From: Deferribacteres bacterium
Lineage (GTDB): Bacteria; Chrysiogenota; Deferribacteres; Deferribacterales; Geovibrionaceae
Length of the DNA: 64,000 bases
Assembly (NCBI GenBank): GCA_023395255.1
Contig: JAEWZN010000007.1
Location: forward strand, 62,001 to 126,000
Reading direction: 5' to 3'
This document shows positions 16,677 through 26,547 of this stretch, one piece after another. The notes beneath the pieces were generated by a model. The model was given only the letters and a program-made list of their open reading frames with translations, searched no databases and was not told where the DNA came from. The position numbers and the translations under genes were made by a program. Position 1 is the stretch's first letter. Each line of letters starts with the position of its first letter.

Positions 16677-19058
16677 TTAAGCGAAGGGAGCGTTAACATT
16701 ACTGATTATGTATTTATCAGCAACGTCTTTCGGTCCGCTTATTTTGTTAATGCGCACTGCGGCAACCTTGTACTCCGGCTCTTTTGAATCCGGGTCGACC
16801 ACATCGTTGCACACAAAGTTAATCATTCTTGCCATTGCCTGGTCATGCCAAGGAACAAAGGCCACTCCGGGGAGAGTCCCTTTCGTAATTCTTGCGGGCA
16901 TAGAACTTTTGCCCCTTCTGCTCACTATCTCCACCATGTCCCCTGCGGTTATACCGAGCTGTTTTGCATCATCCGGATGCAGTTCTATATATGCGTTCGG
17001 ATGAGTTCTTGCTATTTCGGGAATACGCATTGTCATTGTTCCCGTGTGCCACTGCTCCACAACCCTTCCTGTGGTGAGGAAGAACGGGAAATCCTTGTCG
17101 GGCATTTCACCGGGGCCTTCATAGGGGCGCAGGAAAAGGTTCAGCTTGCCTTCCTTCTTCGCATCCGCATAGAAGTAAACCTGAGCACTGTCAGGAATAT
17201 TGCCTTTCTCAGCCGGATGCTCGAACATAGGGTCAAGCCCTCTGACATAGCGCCTTTCAGTTCCGGGATGATCCACTGACGGGCACGGCCACTGGAGACC
17301 GGCTTTCTCTTTTTTAAGCCTGTCGTATGTTGCGCCCCAGAGGGTGTGTTCAGTGTCTTTGGTCACAGCTATGTAGTCTTCCCATGCCTGCTGATTTGCT
17401 TTCATGGAGTCATTGCCGTTCCAGGGAATAAGCTTTTCATAGCCCATTCTTTTAGCTATCTGGGCGATTATCCAGAGGTCTGGTTTTGCCTGTCCGATCG
17501 GCTCAACGGCTTTTTCAGTAAGCTGGCTTCTGCGTTCGGAGCAGCCGAATACGCCGCCTTTTTCATAGAGGAACGCGGCAGGGAGTATAACGTCTGCGAG
17601 CTGAGTTGTTCTGGTGGGGAAAATATCCAGAACCACCAAAAAGCTGTCCTGCATCCCCTTGATGTATTTATTCAGGTTGGGCAGAGACTGGGCAGGGTTT
17701 GTGGTGCTCACCAGCATCCCTTTTATGGGTTTTTCCGCATCGCTTTCAGCGCCGAGTTTTTCAAACATCAGCATAGTGTGGAAGCCCGGCTTGGGGTCAA
17801 TTGTCCCTTCGGGTATTTTCCATGATCTTTCCACATGAGCGCGCCATTTATCATTCGCCACAGGTTTTGTTCCGGGCAGAAGGTGGGAAAGGGCGCCTGT
17901 TTCACGCACACCGCCGCAGGCATTGGGCTGACCTGTAAGCGAGAAGGAATCCGCACCGGGTTTACCCATATTGCCCGTAACTATGTGGAGGTTGTGAACA
18001 AGGTTGTTCGCCCAGAGGCCTCTTTTACGCTGGTTAAGACCCATGCACCACATTGACATGGTGGCTCCGCTGGTGGCGAACCATTCAGCAGCCTTCACTA
18101 TGTGGTCTGCGGGGCATCTGGTGAGTTTTTCCACAGCTTCCGGTGTGAACTGGGCAAGGAATTTTTTGTATTCTTCAAAATCCACAACATCCTTTCCGGT
18201 GGTGAAGCGGGCGTGTTTCGCTATGAAGTCCCTGTCGTGGAGGTTTTTGGAAATAATCACATTTGCCATGGCATGGAACACCGCAAGGTCAGTGCCCGGA
18301 TCGTTCGGCAGCCAGAGGTCGGCTATTTTTGATGTGCTGGTTCTTCTGGGTTCGCAGACTATTATCTTCACATCGGGGTTTTTCATCTTATGACGCATTA
18401 CCCTTCTGTAGATTACAGGGTGGCACTCGCTCATGTTTGAACCTGTGATGAAGATGCACTTTGAGCTTTCTATATCAGAGTAGCTGCCCATAGGCTCATC
18501 AGAGCCGAAGGTTGAGATATAGCCCGCAACGGCTGAGGCCATGCAGAGCCTGGGGTTTCCTTCCACCATGTTGCTGCGGAAACCGCCTTTCCAGAGCTTG
18601 TTGAATGTATATGTTTCCTCAGTGGTGCACTGACCGCTGCCATAGTATGCCACTGAGTCTTTGCCGTATTTTTCATGGAATGATTTGAATTTTTTTGCCA
18701 CAAGGTCAAGAGCCTCGTTCCATGAGGTTTCCTTAAACTTGCCGTCCTTCTGGCGGACGAGGGGCATTTTGAGTCTGTCAGGGTGGTACATGCATTTGAA
18801 TGCAAGGAACCCTTTTACACAGAGGAACCCGAAGTTTGTTTTAGCATCTGGGTTACCCTTTATCGCAACCGCTTTGCCGTTTTTAACACCGACGTAAACG
18901 CCGCAGCCTGTTCCGCAGAAACGGCATGCGCCTTTTACCCATTTATCAACATCAACTTTTTCTTCCGCCTGAACGGATGCGGGGAAAGAGATTCCCGCCG
19001 CTGCCGCGGCGCTTGCTGCGGCTGTAAGCTTTATAAAATTACGCCTTGAAACGTTCAT
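16677..19058 (-). CDS. napA: NapA, periplasmic nitrate reductase catalytic subunit
   Basis: The 793-residue molybdoenzyme begins with a Tat signal (SRRNFIK, AlaSer-rich core, cut after VQA). A 4Fe-4S cluster is bound by CRFCGTGC and the later Cys of FGFLCVKG. The molybdenum ligand is the Cys in NPRLCMASAV (about residue 152). Bis-MGD-binding segments follow, with a C-terminal domain containing LTTGRVVEQWHTGTMT and MARMINFVCNDVVDP. It reduces nitrate to nitrite in the periplasm, fed here by NapM and/or NapGH. No NapB is encoded nearby. Length is close to other NapA proteins. The enzyme ties cell physiology to molybdenum supply. Confidence 0.95.
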   Translation of the reverse strand: MNVSRRNFIKLTAAASAAAAAGISFPASVQAEEKVDVDKWVKGACRFCGTGCGVYVGVKNGKAVAIKGNPDAKTNFGFLCVKGFLAFKCMYHPDRLKMPLVRQKDGKFKETSWNEALDLVAKKFKSFHEKYGKDSVAYYGSGQCTTEETYTFNKLWKGGFRSNMVEGNPRLCMASAVAGYISTFGSDEPMGSYSDIESSKCIFITGSNMSECHPVIYRRVMRHKMKNPDVKIIVCEPRRTSTSKIADLWLPNDPGTDLAVFHAMANVIISKNLHDRDFIAKHARFTTGKDVVDFEEYKKFLAQFTPEAVEKLTRCPADHIVKAAEWFATSGATMSMWCMGLNQRKRGLWANNLVHNLHIVTGNMGKPGADSFSLTGQPNACGGVRETGALSHLLPGTKPVANDKWRAHVERSWKIPEGTIDPKPGFHTMLMFEKLGAESDAEKPIKGMLVSTTNPAQSLPNLNKYIKGMQDSFLVVLDIFPTRTTQLADVILPAAFLYEKGGVFGCSERRSQLTEKAVEPIGQAKPDLWIIAQIAKRMGYEKLIPWNGNDSMKANQQAWEDYIAVTKDTEHTLWGATYDRLKKEKAGLQWPCPSVDHPGTERRYVRGLDPMFEHPAEKGNIPDSAQVYFYADAKKEGKLNLFLRPYEGPGEMPDKDFPFFLTTGRVVEQWHTGTMTMRIPEIARTHPNAYIELHPDDAKQLGITAGDMVEIVSRRGKSSMPARITKGTLPGVAFVPWHDQAMARMINFVCNDVVDPDSKEPEYKVAAVRINKISGPKDVADKYIISNVNAPFA

Positions 19059-19070
19059 AATAAATCTCCG

Positions 19071-19424
19071 TTATTTGTAATCTTTCTGTTTATGTACGGT
19101 GAAGGTATGGGCCGGGTGGCACATGGCGCATGATTTATCCGCCATAAAATTGTTTTCCACCTGCTTGGCGTGACATCCCCGACAGGTGTCATTCGCAGGC
19201 ACTTTTTTGAAATTAAACTCATCACCGTGACACACGCCGCATTTAACGCCTGTAAAACCGTGCGCACTCTCATCCCACTGTTTGACCGCATCGGGAGTCA
19301 CCTCAATATGGCACTCCATACAGTCCTTGTTCCCTATCTCCTCCGGGTGCTTATCCGCATAAACAGCGAATGCCGTGAGGAATAACGTCAGCGCAATGAA
19401 GCCGACCTTAATAAAATTAAACAT
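19071..19424 (-). CDS. napM: NapM-like tetraheme cytochrome c
   Basis: The 117-residue protein has a signal peptide ending in VYA and four CXXCH heme motifs (CMECH, CGVCH, CRGCH, CAMCH) with additional histidines for axial ligation. It lies 12 bases upstream of napA, with a strong AGGAGG. Desulfovibrio-type nap clusters place a small tetraheme NapM just before napA, and this gene matches that position and heme count. It probably delivers electrons to NapA in place of NapB. It is the first gene of the operon. Confidence 0.87.
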   Translation of the reverse strand: MFNFIKVGFIALTLFLTAFAVYADKHPEEIGNKDCMECHIEVTPDAVKQWDESAHGFTGVKCGVCHGDEFNFKKVPANDTCRGCHAKQVENNFMADKSCAMCHPAHTFTVHKQKDYK

Positions 19425-19668
19425 TCTGGACCTCCTGATGTTTACTCTGCTGTAACTATAGATCCAAGAATGTTAAGGGGGTTTTAATCTTGTGTATCGG
19501 CTGTTAAGTTTGCAAAGCAGTCCCTTTACATTCTTTAAGCCCTAGTAAGCCAGTATGTTTTTGCTGAAAAAAGACAATTTATGTCGCAAAGAAAATGAAC
19601 GGTGTTTGGGGGAGAAGTTTAATAAAACTATATTTAAGAAAATTACAAAATGTTCCGGCACTTCTTTC

Positions 19669-22600
19669 TCAGTTTTTCCCTATCCTCCCGGATACAACAC
19701 AGTTGCGCCCCTCTCTTTTAGCCTGATAAAGAGCCTGATCCGCCGCTCTCATCATCACACTCTCTGTTGAGTGCTCTTCATATTCTGTCACCCCTATGCT
19801 GCATGTGACACTGCCCACTATCATAAACTCGTGCGCGGCAAAGGCCATACGGAGCTTTTCCGCAAGCCTAACAGCACCGTCAAGCTCTGTTTCCGGGCAA
19901 ATAATAAGAAACTCCTCACCGCCCCAACGGCCTATGGTATCGGTTTTCCTTATATTTTTTCTCAGCACGTCAGCCGCCTCACGGAGAACCACATCTCCTG
20001 TCTGGTGGCCGTAGCTGTCGTTTATGGACTTGAAGCCGTCAACATCTATAAGAATGACTGAAAGCGGGCAGCCGTAACGCTCGCACCTTTCAAGCTCCTT
20101 CCTGAAAACCGCGTCCAGCCTAAGCCTGTTATAAAGCCCGGTGAGAGGGTCAGTCACGGAGAGCTTTTCCATCTGCTTTTTCACAGTTATGTCAGTGCTC
20201 ACCGCGGTGTAGCCGTTTATTCTGCCGCTTTTGCCGTATGTGGGCGATATGGTTACAGAAACCCAATAAGCATTCCCTTTTCCGCTGCGGTTTTTCAGTT
20301 CACCCTTCCAGACATTGCCCCATGCTATGGTCTCCCAGAGGTCTTTGTAAACCGCCTTATCCATATCAGGGTGCGAGATTATGCTGTGTGTACGGCCTAT
20401 GAGTTCCTCACGGGGGAGCTCCGCCACACCGCAGAACGCATCACTGACATACAGAATCCTGCCGTTCAGATCCGTTCTTGATATTATTACATTTTTATCA
20501 ACAATTTCTGTATATTCCGAGAGCATGCGGTTCATTCTGTCCAGCGCAAGCTGGGCATTCTTTATGTCGGTAACATCCTGAAGAGTGCCTATCAGAGCCA
20601 CAGGCACACCGTTCTCACCTGTTATCACGCTGCCGCGGATATGCACATGCCTGTGCTCCTCTCCGGGGATGTTGAGTATATGCTCCTCGCTGAAAGCCTT
20701 CTTGTCTTTCAAGGCCTTATCTATCACAGCCTTTATCCTTTCCCTGTCCCTTTTGCCGACAAACTCAAGGAAAAGCTCAAAGGAAGGAAGCACACTGCCG
20801 CTCTCAAGCCCCAGAATCCGGTAATGCTCATCCGACCAAACCATACGCCCCGTGCCCATTTCATAACGCCAGCTTCCTATCTTTGCCAGCGCCTGCGCAT
20901 CGTCCAGATCTTTCTTTGCCCTATGAACCTCTTCGGCGTTGTTCATCAGCATACGCTGGAGCGACTTCATCTCTGTGACATCTGCAAATGCCCCTATGAC
21001 TCCCGCCGGTTCACCCGCAGAATTTTTGAAGGCGCGTTTATAGATTATCACCTTCCTTCTGCTGCCCCGGAGGGTGGTGAGATCAACTTCGTACTCATGC
21101 ATCCGCCCTGTGTCCTCAAGGGCAAGCTTGTCATAGCTGCTCTGAATATCGGACTGCTTGGGGTCAAGGAAGCTGAAATCGCGCTGACCTATAATCTCAT
21201 TCTTTGACTGCGCACCCATAAATTCCAGAAAGCGCTGGTTGCAGCCTATATATTTCAGGCTCCGGTCTTTGTAAAACACCGGAATAGGGAGATTTTCCAG
21301 CAGAACCTCAAGGAACCTGCCGTTGTCATCCAGCTTAATTTCAAGCAGCTTTCTGTCCGTAATGTCTATATGGAGCCCCACAGCCCGCAGAGGTTTTCCG
21401 TCCTCGCTGAAAACTGTTTTGGCAAATGAACTGACCCATCTGTACGAGCCGTCCTTACACTTCATCCTGAACTCACATGCAAGGCGCTCAGACTCACCGG
21501 AAAGCATTCTGGCCACTTCATCAGCAGCCTTCTCCCTGTCCTCCGCATGGATGAGATCCCTCCATGACTGGGCGTAGCCTTTGATCTCCTTCTCATCGTA
21601 ACCCAGCATAGACTTCCACTCTGCCGAGAAAAGAACCTCGTCACTCTGGAGATTCCAGTCCCACAGACCTATTCCGGAGGCATCAACGGCAAGCTTGTAC
21701 CTGTTCATTGTTTTTCTGAGATCCTCCATTTCAGCGTAAAGATCCGTTATATCGCATATATAACCCTGAAACCGGAGTGCTTTGCCTTTTTCATCCCTTA
21801 TTATCTTGGTTGAATCAAAAACCCATCTCACACGGCCGTCTTTTGCTATTATCCTGTACGGCTCATGGGTAAAGCTCTGTACACCGCTCTCAACAGCGCT
21901 TTTGACTTCGCTTATAACTCTGCCGAGATCCTCGCTGTGCACAACTGACACATATTTCACCAAACCGGAACAAAACTCCTCCGGACTGTAGCCGAAAACA
22001 CGCCTGACATTGCCTGTGCAGAATGTCACATCCCAGTTGAGTGTGTTACTCCAGCGGAAAATTACCGTAAAACCTTCGTCAAACAGTGAGTACAGGCTGT
22101 CAAGATCTCTGTTTTTCTCGCTGTAGTAGCTGAGGAAGCTCTCAAAGCCTTTGCGCATTATCAGGTAAATAACTATGAAAAGCAGAACGGAAAGGGCAAA
22201 GAAGAAGAATGTTTTCTCCGCGATAACAAGGCGCGCCTCGGTCACATCATAAAACGCCCTGAGCACTGCGGCATCCTGCCCTCTGAAATTCTTGAATACA
22301 GTGCCCCGGCATACCGCATAGTATCTTGAATTAAACTCTATTATCTTCCTGTCAGTATCGGCAAACTCCTCCACAAGAGGCGCTCTGTCTCCGCCTGAAT
22401 GGTATATCCGTCCTGCGCTTCCCTCTGCCGCCGGATCAAGGCTGCTTTTAGCAACGCTTATATAAGGAATGAGCTCCGGCATGAACTCCCTTATGGTTTC
22501 ATAGAAGTACTGCGGGTCTATCCCCGCCTCTATGCTGCCCAGATGCCTGCCTTTGCTGTCTATCACAGGCCTTATTATACGGTAGTAAAGCCCTCCCGCA

Positions 22601-23070
22601 CCGACCTCAAAGCCGTAAACAGGACGCAGACCGGAGTTTACCTCCATCACGGAATCACGGTAGGAGTTCAGGCTGTCACCGAATTTATCCTGCATGTGCA
22701 TCCGCACAAACGAATGGGACTCCTGAGTGTGAACATGAAGAATATAGAGATAGGGATTATTTTTTCTGAGTGATTCATATTTGGGGGTAAGTATTTTTAT
22801 GACCTTTTCACGGTCACCGTCCGCCAAGGCCGCGGTAAACTCTTCGGAATCGGCAATCTCGGAAAGGCGGGCGAGGTAAACCTTTGTCAGTCTTTTAAGA
22901 TGGGTTTCAAAAAGCAGAACCATCTTTTTATCGGCTTCAGTCACTTTTGCCTGAAGAACACTTTTCTGTTCGTAATAGAGCAGGGCGGAAAAAATAAGCG
23001 CGAAGAAAGCCAGAACCGATGCGAGGAGAATAGCTGTTTTTTTCCTTATGCTGCTGATGGATTTAACCAT
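19669..23070 (-). CDS. Cache-multi-PAS diguanylate cyclase
   Basis: This 1133-residue membrane sensor has an N-terminal membrane helix, a periplasmic dCache_3-type domain (HSFVRMHMQDKFGDSLNSYR, VGAGGLYYRIIRP), a second helix near residue 285, and about five PAS/PAC modules. The C-terminal GGDEF domain has DPLTGLYNRLRLD, the active-site motif GGEEF, and the inhibitory I-site RKTD five residues before it. It should make cyclic di-GMP in response to a periplasmic ligand plus cytoplasmic PAS cues, with product feedback. No EAL domain is present. No strong RBS precedes the ATG. Confidence 0.93.
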   Translation of the reverse strand: MVKSISSIRKKTAILLASVLAFFALIFSALLYYEQKSVLQAKVTEADKKMVLLFETHLKRLTKVYLARLSEIADSEEFTAALADGDREKVIKILTPKYESLRKNNPYLYILHVHTQESHSFVRMHMQDKFGDSLNSYRDSVMEVNSGLRPVYGFEVGAGGLYYRIIRPVIDSKGRHLGSIEAGIDPQYFYETIREFMPELIPYISVAKSSLDPAAEGSAGRIYHSGGDRAPLVEEFADTDRKIIEFNSRYYAVCRGTVFKNFRGQDAAVLRAFYDVTEARLVIAEKTFFFFALSVLLFIVIYLIMRKGFESFLSYYSEKNRDLDSLYSLFDEGFTVIFRWSNTLNWDVTFCTGNVRRVFGYSPEEFCSGLVKYVSVVHSEDLGRVISEVKSAVESGVQSFTHEPYRIIAKDGRVRWVFDSTKIIRDEKGKALRFQGYICDITDLYAEMEDLRKTMNRYKLAVDASGIGLWDWNLQSDEVLFSAEWKSMLGYDEKEIKGYAQSWRDLIHAEDREKAADEVARMLSGESERLACEFRMKCKDGSYRWVSSFAKTVFSEDGKPLRAVGLHIDITDRKLLEIKLDDNGRFLEVLLENLPIPVFYKDRSLKYIGCNQRFLEFMGAQSKNEIIGQRDFSFLDPKQSDIQSSYDKLALEDTGRMHEYEVDLTTLRGSRRKVIIYKRAFKNSAGEPAGVIGAFADVTEMKSLQRMLMNNAEEVHRAKKDLDDAQALAKIGSWRYEMGTGRMVWSDEHYRILGLESGSVLPSFELFLEFVGKRDRERIKAVIDKALKDKKAFSEEHILNIPGEEHRHVHIRGSVITGENGVPVALIGTLQDVTDIKNAQLALDRMNRMLSEYTEIVDKNVIISRTDLNGRILYVSDAFCGVAELPREELIGRTHSIISHPDMDKAVYKDLWETIAWGNVWKGELKNRSGKGNAYWVSVTISPTYGKSGRINGYTAVSTDITVKKQMEKLSVTDPLTGLYNRLRLDAVFRKELERCERYGCPLSVILIDVDGFKSINDSYGHQTGDVVLREAADVLRKNIRKTDTIGRWGGEEFLIICPETELDGAVRLAEKLRMAFAAHEFMIVGSVTCSIGVTEYEEHSTESVMMRAADQALYQAKREGRNCVVSGRIGKN

Positions 23071-23101
23071 ATAACCGCCCGGCCGCAGGGCGGTGCGTAC
23101 A

Positions 23102-24643
23102 TCAGCCCCGAAGCTTTATGATAAAAGAAGCCCCATCGGAAACCTTTTCAGCATGTACAGAGCCGCTGAAGCATCTGCCGGCTATATCCGAGGCCATGTA
23201 GAGCCCCAGACCTCTGCCGGAGCCGCAGCCTTTGGTGGAAAAGTACGGTTCAAACAGTCTGCTGAAATCATCATTCTTAATGCCGGTTCCGTTGTCGGCA
23301 ATTCTTATACAGTAATACCCTTCCGAACGAAAATATTCAATATCCACATGAGATAAAATCTTCTTTTCACGGAGTTTTCTCTCAAGAACAGACTCAATGG
23401 CGTTTGTGATGAAGAACGAAATGAGGTGACGGAACTCGCCCAGATCCCCTTTTATCCGCATCGCCTTTCCGTCCAGACATCCGAAACTGCATGAATCAAA
23501 CCTTCCGCACTCATAAACCGGGCCCGCAAGATTAAGAGTTTCCGGCTGTACGGTGTCCAGTCCTCTTCTTATGGTCAGCCTTATGCCTTTCTCGTGCAGA
23601 TAGGGCTCGTATATCTCTGCCGTCTCCACCAGAGCCTCGCAGAGGTCAAACAGTGCTGACTGCTCTGTCCTTGCGAAAGTTTTGGTGAAGCTGTCAATTG
23701 TGCCCGACAGCTTGATCACGGAAGCAAGGGTTTCATTCACCAGTTCATTATCATCCTCATTCAGGTCGTAGGAGTCCTGGATATGCTGCACAGTGGCGCA
23801 GAATGAGTTCATAGGCTGACGCCAGTGGTGGGCTATTGAGCGCAGAACTTCCGCCATGTTGTTCAGCCTTGTCTGTTTGGCTACTGCGGCCTCGCTCTCC
23901 TCTCTTTTCCTTATTTCTATGTTCAGTTCATTTACCTTTTCCGCCAGTGCATTGTCCGCCTTCTCCAGCTTTCTCTGTAAAAAATATATCACTGCAACTG
24001 CGAGCAGGCCGAGGGTGATCATCAGAAGCACTGTCCATGTATTTTTTGCGATGTGCCCGCTGCGCAGTATATCCAGATTCCGCACTATGGTGAGTCCGCC
24101 AAGAATATCACCCGGAACGTAACTCTCATGGCATTGAAGACACTCCGTCTGAACAATCAGCGGCGCGGCATATTTTATGTAGTGCGACCCGTTTTCCTCC
24201 GCCCATATATAATATTCGCCTGTCCCTTTGTCAAAACTGTCCAGCGCGGCCTCCTCCCATGGAAGAGGAGCGTTTCCCGGCCGGAGGGGATTTCTTCCCG
24301 TGAGCTTGATTTTTATATTTATCCTGCGGTTGATTATCTCTCCGATCTGTCTGGTCATATAAGCAGGGTTAACCATTGTAAGAAGCTGACCGTCCTCAGT
24401 GCGCACATCTCTGTTATCCACTTTCAGGTAAGGGTTAGGCGGGCAGTCCTCACTCACGGGGGCATATATCCAGCCGAGCATGGCATTCCACTGTCTGGTG
24501 GCAATAAGAATGTCGTATATCTGCTTTGTCTGCGCGAGGGCAGTATTTCTGAACACAGCCCTGCCGCGGTACAGCTCAAAGAGGCATACGGAAATAACAA
24601 AAAAGGCTATGACCAAAACAGGGATAAGGTATTTAGGCTTCAT
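23102..24643 (-). CDS. Sensor histidine kinase with Tll0287-like (DUF3365) heme-type sensor
   Basis: The 513-residue protein has a membrane helix at residues 5-22 and a periplasmic domain containing YIWAEENGSHYIKYAAP and a single CXXCH motif (CLQCHESY, about residue 170), features of the Tll0287-like/DUF3365 family, which can bind heme c. A second helix is near residue 200, followed by a coiled coil, an unusual H-box (SIAHHWRQPMN), and HATPase_c (NAIESV, ADNGTGI, GRGLGLY). Between these lies a short cysteine-rich insert, CGRFDSCSFGC. The pattern suggests a redox- or gas-sensing kinase. No partner regulator is adjacent. It shares its strand with the neighbouring diguanylate cyclases. Confidence 0.88.
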   Translation of the reverse strand: MKPKYLIPVLVIAFFVISVCLFELYRGRAVFRNTALAQTKQIYDILIATRQWNAMLGWIYAPVSEDCPPNPYLKVDNRDVRTEDGQLLTMVNPAYMTRQIGEIINRRINIKIKLTGRNPLRPGNAPLPWEEAALDSFDKGTGEYYIWAEENGSHYIKYAAPLIVQTECLQCHESYVPGDILGGLTIVRNLDILRSGHIAKNTWTVLLMITLGLLAVAVIYFLQRKLEKADNALAEKVNELNIEIRKREESEAAVAKQTRLNNMAEVLRSIAHHWRQPMNSFCATVQHIQDSYDLNEDDNELVNETLASVIKLSGTIDSFTKTFARTEQSALFDLCEALVETAEIYEPYLHEKGIRLTIRRGLDTVQPETLNLAGPVYECGRFDSCSFGCLDGKAMRIKGDLGEFRHLISFFITNAIESVLERKLREKKILSHVDIEYFRSEGYYCIRIADNGTGIKNDDFSRLFEPYFSTKGCGSGRGLGLYMASDIAGRCFSGSVHAEKVSDGASFIIKLRG

Positions 24644-24700
24644 AGTCCGACCCCTATTGTGTATTATTTTTTAGCCGGAGCAGCTTTCAGAGGGAAATAA

Positions 24701-26071
24701 TCAGATGCGGCAGACCTTGTTCCTGCCTGTATTTTTTGCCTGATAAAGAGCCTTATCAGCACGAAACAGCAGACTGTCCGGCGTGTCCTGTTCTTCTGCC
24801 TGAGCTACACCCAGACTAACGGTTATCTGTCTGCTGTCTTTGGTTTCGAGGCATGCCACTGAGTTTTTTATCCGTTCACCCAGCCTGACGGCATTCTCAG
24901 CCGCCGTTTCCGGGCAGAGAACCAGAAACTCCTCTCCGCCCCAGCGCCCGGCAATGTCTGAGCTGCGCAGTGTTCTCCTGAGCGCCGCAGCTATTTCCGT
25001 CAGCACTCTGTCGCCTTCCAGATGACCAAGCTTATCGTTTACCTGCTTAAAGTGGTCTACATCAAACATTATAACAGAAAAAGGCCGCCTGTACCTTCTT
25101 GAACGCTCAAACTCCGAATAATATCCGGAATCTATCATGGTTCTGTTGTACAGCCCGGTCAGCATATCGGTCTGTGATACCTTTTCCAGCCTTTTGTTGA
25201 GTTCCCTAAGTTTTAAGTTTGAACGTATAAAAATAAGGAGCAGCACCGCAGCCACAGCAAAAATTTTGAGCAGGAGCTTATAGTTTGCCGGGGTATGAAC
25301 ATTTATGGAGACGTGGCGGTTGATTATCTCCTCACGCTCAGCATTTGTTATTGTCGCTATTCCTTTGTTGAGAATGCCCGCAAGAAGAGGCTTATCCTTA
25401 GCCACTCCCATGCGGAGGTAATTTTTATAGCCCGGCAGCCTGCCGGATATTTTCAGGTTAAAGAGCCCCTGCTTTTTTATGGTATATGCCGCTACAATGA
25501 GAGAGCGCATTGTCATATCCGCCTTGCGGTCGGAAACCATGTTGAAGGCGCCTATCTCGGAATCGGTGATGATTATTTTCAGGTTGGGGTAATCCCTTCG
25601 GATAAGCTCCTCCATCGCTGTTCCCTTAGGGAAAACGATTGTTTCATCAGGCAGATAGGCAGGGTCTGCTATGAAGGAGTGCTCCTCGCGGGTTATGAAT
25701 ACGTTGGAATCTGTGAAATGCGGTTCGGTGAAAATCAGCCACTCTTCCCGCTGGGGGGTGCTGTTCAGAAAGCTGAGCACATCGCACCCACCGCTTTTTG
25801 AGAGGGCAAGGCTCTCATCCCAGTCTTTCGTGGGGACAAGGACAAACTTTATGCCTGTGCGGCTGCTTATAAGAGCAAGGAGATCCGCCGCTATGCCCTC
25901 ATGTTTCCCTTCCTCGTTTATCCGCTCGAAAGGAACCCAGTCAGGATCAACACAAAGACGCACTTCGGGATTATTTTTTATGTACTCCTTTTCCGCAGAG
26001 GTAAATTCCAAGGCGAAAGCAGGGGAGCAGACGGACAGAAGGAGGATCAACAGCAGGAATCGTTTAAACAC
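24701..26071 (-). CDS. Periplasmic-binding-domain diguanylate cyclase
   Basis: The frame opens at a GTG at 26146, but a second GTG at 26071 is preceded by GAGG and directly followed by a signal peptide (FKRFLLLILLLSVCSPAFA), so I prefer 26071 (456 residues). Residues 25-260 form an SBP_bac_3 domain (VRLCVDPDWVPFERI, GIAADLLALI), usually a sensor for amino acids or related small molecules. A membrane helix follows, then a GGDEF domain with DMLTGLYNRT, GGEEF and I-site RSSD. It should make cyclic di-GMP in response to the bound periplasmic ligand. It is 57 bases upstream of the DUF3365 kinase on the same strand. Confidence 0.88.
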   Translation of the reverse strand: MFKRFLLLILLLSVCSPAFALEFTSAEKEYIKNNPEVRLCVDPDWVPFERINEEGKHEGIAADLLALISSRTGIKFVLVPTKDWDESLALSKSGGCDVLSFLNSTPQREEWLIFTEPHFTDSNVFITREEHSFIADPAYLPDETIVFPKGTAMEELIRRDYPNLKIIITDSEIGAFNMVSDRKADMTMRSLIVAAYTIKKQGLFNLKISGRLPGYKNYLRMGVAKDKPLLAGILNKGIATITNAEREEIINRHVSINVHTPANYKLLLKIFAVAAVLLLIFIRSNLKLRELNKRLEKVSQTDMLTGLYNRTMIDSGYYSEFERSRRYRRPFSVIMFDVDHFKQVNDKLGHLEGDRVLTEIAAALRRTLRSSDIAGRWGGEEFLVLCPETAAENAVRLGERIKNSVACLETKDSRQITVSLGVAQAEEQDTPDSLLFRADKALYQAKNTGRNKVCRI

Positions 26072-26229
26072 AGCGGCCTCGGCAATGAACTGCGCCGACA
26101 GAAAAATTCGGACGGCATAAGTCTTGTATATGGTTAAAAAATACACCGTTTATGAATAATTGTCAATCAGACTGCGGGGTTGGGGGGGCAAAGATTAAAG
26201 TTATTGAGACACAGAACCAACAGACAGTT

Positions 26230-26547
26230 CTAACTCTGTCCGCTTTGCAGTCTTTTAAATATTTCTTTATATACTTCTAAATTTTCTCTCTTCCCGATGC
26301 CGACAACAAACACCAGAAGCTCATCATCTATTACCTGATAGACGATTCTGACCTGCTTTTTATGGACATAGAGCTTATAACAGCCGTTCAGATCAATTCC
26401 TGCCTTGCTTCCCAGTGATTCGCCTTTGAAAGGATTGCTCCTAAGAGCCTGAAGCTGTTTAACCACAAGTTTCTTTATGCTGCCATCAAGTCTTCCTATA
26501 TCCTCAACAGCTTTTTCAGAAAGAGAAACATTGTACGTGCTACTCAT
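26230..26547 (-). CDS. RelE/ParE-type toxin
   Basis: The 105-residue protein matches RelE-type mRNA interferases: N-terminal YNVSLSEKAVEDIGRLD, basic KLVVKQLQALRSNPF, LNGCYKLYVHKKQVRIVYQV and VFVVGIGKREN. The Tyr, Lys and Arg residues of the RelE active site are present in this core. It overlaps the antitoxin gene by 8 bases, so the two are coupled. The pair lies at the left end of an AT-rich island. Confidence 0.88.
   Translation of the reverse strand: MSSTYNVSLSEKAVEDIGRLDGSIKKLVVKQLQALRSNPFKGESLGSKAGIDLNGCYKLYVHKKQVRIVYQVIDDELLVFVVGIGKRENLEVYKEIFKRLQSGQS

Noticed and set aside
19425-19668. FNR or NarL site upstream of the nap operon
   Set aside because: No TTGAT-N4-ATCAA or clear heptamer pair was found in this 244-base region.
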